From: Cyclostephanos tholiformis
Lineage: Eukaryota; Bacillariophyta; Thalassiosirophyceae; Thalassiosirales; Thalassiosiraceae
Reading direction: 5' to 3'
Length of the DNA: 20,367 bases
Assembly: GCA_036939975.1 (NCBI GenBank)
Contig: JALLPB010001258.1
Span: forward strand, 1 to 20,367
Shown here piece by piece: positions 18,202 to 20,367 of the stretch. Positions within the stretch are counted from its first letter, which is position 1; the number at the start of each line of letters is the position of its first letter. The notes under the pieces are model-generated. The model did no database searches. It saw only the letters and a list, made by a program, of their open reading frames with translations, and had not been told where the DNA came from. The position numbers and the translations under genes are program-made.

Positions 18202-20010
18202 TTTAAGCTCATTTGGATTTGATGGCGGCTTTGTTTGTCTTTTATTTTCGTGGGAAATGATGTTTGCTCTCGCACTGTCGGGCAGAATTATTGCAGACGT
18301 GGTTGTGGGTCTTCCGAGGTGTCATCGACACACAACGACGTGGATGATAATTCCCATGTTCCTTGTGTTGACTTGTTCCTTGTGTCGGCTTGTTCCTTGT
18401 CTCACGCTTCAAAAAGAATTGAGATGGGATTGAAGTTCATTCCCGTCGTGATTGAATAGATTGGCCGTTTACTCTCCCCAGGGATTTTTGCAGAGCGCAT
18501 GACGTTTTCCCGGAAAAATTAATGGACACTGAGACACGCCCCATCGCAGAGATTAGGTATGTACATACGATACACCAGAGCTTTTTTCATATCGGCGTGA
18601 AAAACTGCCTAAAATTGAATTCAATCCAGGACCATAGTATTTTCAAACTGCTGTAACTCGCTGAATATTAGTCCTACAAGAAAAAGAGATATAGCCTGTG
18701 GAAAGTTCTTAACAAGATGTGTCGAATGTTGTATGGGTTGCCTAAGAAAATTTTCAAGACAAATAGGTCCTACAACAGGGTCAAAGTTAATATTAGATTA
18801 TAAATTATGGCCAAAAAAAGTATTGACAATCACCCATTTAATCCATCCCCTTATCGGGCCCTAAACATTAGCCCATCATGGCACTGATAGAGCAGTCTTC
18901 CTCCCTGGAGGCATACAGAATAGGCTGTGGTCCTTTTTCTGCTCCAGGGAGGGTGTATTGCAGGTTTGGAGTTGATTTTGAGGAGCTCAAAAGTTTCCAC
19001 AAAATCATATCCACCGTGCCCCCTCATTTGTTGTCCCGCAATGAACTTGTCTCTTTCTCCCTTCTCCTCCCCCCCCAACTATCACCAACAGTTGATTGTT
19101 GCATGCTGTGCTCACCATCGGCCTGACATCTGCTGGCTGCCTACCATGATCCTGTTATTGTTGCCAATTTGTCCTTGTCCCTGCTGTTGCCACTGCTTTA
19201 TCATAATCGGTGCCATCATCGTCGCAATCATTGTTGTTGTTGTCATCATCATTGACACCATTGCCATCGGAATACTTTCCGCAGGCATCACTGTCATTGT
19301 TGTTGCCGTTGTTCTTTTTGCCATGGTCCTTGTTGTCTGCCAACAACATCCTCATCATTGTTGTCAAAAACTCATCCTGTAGCCATTTTTGTCCTCCTCG
19401 ATGTCCAATTGGAGGAATTGGATAAAACCAAGCCACAGCGGTGTCGCCCATGATTTTTGGATGGAGCGCGCACCTTTGGCTGTGACAGGGATCAGAAGCC
19501 TAAACCTGATGACATCAAAGTCCATGATGTCATCATGTCGGAAATATCATGGTTTGTGGTTGTGGTGGATGGTTGTACGATAGTTGATATTAATTCCTAC
19601 GTTGAAAGTTTTCTTGTCGCCAAAAAACAGCCACAAGCCAACTTTTTTGACATCGACGATGATCGATGATAGGGTAAAATGAGTTTAGTATGTGAGTACA
19701 TTGACCCCCTAAACATGTGTCCACTAATGTGGCCATTACAGCGGGAGCTCTACACACCATGGTCAACACCGCTGTTGCCTACTTTATGGACGGCGGCGAT
19801 TACCGACAAAACGTTGGCGCTCCGAACGTGAATTGAATTCAATATGTTTAATTGAATTCAATACGGGTGACTAATAAACCGATATAGGGTCTATGGACGA
19901 TCAGCTGTGTTGCTGGTGCATTGGGTGCTATGCTTGACTTAACAACAATGGGCACAAAGCTGGCCTTCGTAAGTGACATTTTTGTGCTCACTTATATTTT
20001 TTGACTGGTA
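18202..20010. other. Gene-poor right region: tandem repeats, low complexity, palindromes
   Basis: No gene is supported over about 1.8 kb. The first ~100 bp should hold the promoter of the minus-strand CX9C gene. A 17-bp unit TTCCTTGTGTYGRCTTG is repeated in tandem about 2.6 times at 18359-18403. From about 19150 to 19350 the plus strand is made of GTT, ATC and GTC trinucleotides, which read as hydrophobic or Asn/Asp low-complexity peptides depending on strand. The palindrome ATTGAATTCAAT occurs three times (18614, 19832, 19851). Frames at 18878-19126 (+) and 18851-19078 (-) are open with ATG starts, but overlap each other and show no known motif. Confidence 0.5.
18359..18403 (+). repeat. 17-bp tandem repeat, about 2.6 units
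   Basis: TTCCTTGTGTTGACTTG is followed directly by TTCCTTGTGTCGGCTTG and then by TTCCTTGTCTC. Two substitutions separate the two full units. It lies 158 bp upstream of the CX9C gene on the opposite strand, so it may sit in its promoter region, but nothing shows a role. Confidence 0.75.
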
Positions 20011-20018
20011 TGATACAT

Positions 20019-20315
20019 CTATCTATTATATAAAAGCGAGGCTCTGTGTGTCTGTGTGTCTGTCTGATTCATATGTTGAGCCCTACGTTGATTTTTGGAG
20101 CACATTGATGATGTACGAACAGGTTTTGGTGCACCTTTTTTTTGCTAGGTAGAGAGGTAAAAATTGTGAGTTGTGCGCGCGTACCATACGATAGATTTAG
20201 GTGCGACGAGTTTTTTTTTGTTTTTGTTTTTCGTTTCGTACTATTCCTACGTAGAATAGAGATACGTATGTAGAAATCAACGTAGGAATCAGATGGACAG
20301 ACAGACAGACAGACA

Positions 20316-20367
<52 letters not shown>
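20019..20367. mobile_element. Foldback repeat with Helitron-like left end and microsatellite termini (truncated)
   Basis: The segment starts with TCTATCTATTATATAAAAGC (20019-20038), which resembles the TC...TATATAAAAG 5' ends I associate with Helitron-type elements. It continues into GTGTGTCTGTGTGTCTGTCTG. An inner arm CCTACGTTGATTT (20082-20094) is perfectly inverted at 20274-20286, and CTGATTC (20064-20070) at 20286-20292. The TGTC/GTGT tract on the left mirrors the GACA/AC tract on the right. A ~180-bp non-coding centre separates the arms. The window ends inside the right microsatellite, so the true end is not seen. Whether this is a Helitron derivative, a MITE or a microsatellite-bearing foldback is open. 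Confidence 0.55.
20296..20367 (+). repeat. Compound microsatellite (GACA)n(AC)n, cut by the window end
   Basis: About five to six GACA units (20296-20318) pass into an uninterrupted AC dinucleotide run to the last base. The tract continues beyond the window. It is the right-hand counterpart of the TGTC/TGTG tract at 20045-20066. Confidence 0.95.

Noticed and set aside
20069..20362. Minus-strand open frame beginning with alternating Cys-Val residues
   Set aside because: The start is read entirely from the AC microsatellite and the rest is the non-coding foldback element; there is no protein-like conservation.
1..20367. tRNA, rRNA or CRISPR features
   Set aside because: No cloverleaf with recognisable T-arm and anticodon, no rRNA stretch and no regularly spaced identical repeats with unique spacers were seen by eye. 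A covariance-model scan was not possible.

Overview
The window looks like nuclear DNA of a unicellular stramenopile, most likely a centric diatom. This rests on short spliceosomal introns (49-208 nt), closely packed genes of eukaryotic families, and two kinds of repeat that I recall from diatom genomes: a Ty3/gypsy-type pol remnant, and a coiled-coil protein family ending in a WCQG domain. The organism call is inference. No database search was possible.

Left block, 1-6138: three well-supported genes. A two-exon tRNA guanosine-N2 methyltransferase (TRMT11-like, +) converges on a bile-acid:sodium-symporter-like membrane transporter (BASS/SLC10, -) across about 100 bp. The transporter shares a 358-bp divergent upstream region with a 746-aa single-pass membrane protein (+), which has an SGNH/GDSL-like lumenal domain that seems to lack the usual nucleophile.

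Middle block, 6139-14040: repeat-rich, with no intact gene recognised. It holds a decayed, internally deleted Ty3/gypsy pol fragment (-, about 7150-8440); three tandem copies of a ~189-bp unit (8760-9295), the last of which contains the start codon of the next reading frame; a frame-broken coiled-coil/WCQG element (9232-11390, +) that seems to have lost its centre; GC-rich and other hairpins; and a ~290-bp foldback element whose inverted arms carry telomere-like TAAGGG repeats (13020-13309).

Right block, 14041-18201: a GC-rich 500-aa coiled-coil gene (+) converges on a minus-strand cluster. That cluster holds a twin-CX9C mitochondrial-type small protein and a multi-exon locus that only emerges when splice sites are joined by phase (17778 to 15628). 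The locus reads either as two genes 17 nt apart or as one gene broken by a single-base shift near 16600.

End block, 18202-20367: no gene supported. It has low-complexity trinucleotide runs, three copies of a 12-bp palindrome, and at the right edge a foldback repeat with a Helitron-like TCTATCTATTATATAAAAG start and (GACA)n/(AC)n microsatellites, cut by the window end.

The genes do not form an obvious pathway. The candidates for something undescribed are the tandem-promoter coiled-coil/WCQG element, the telomere-motif foldback element and the split minus-strand locus.
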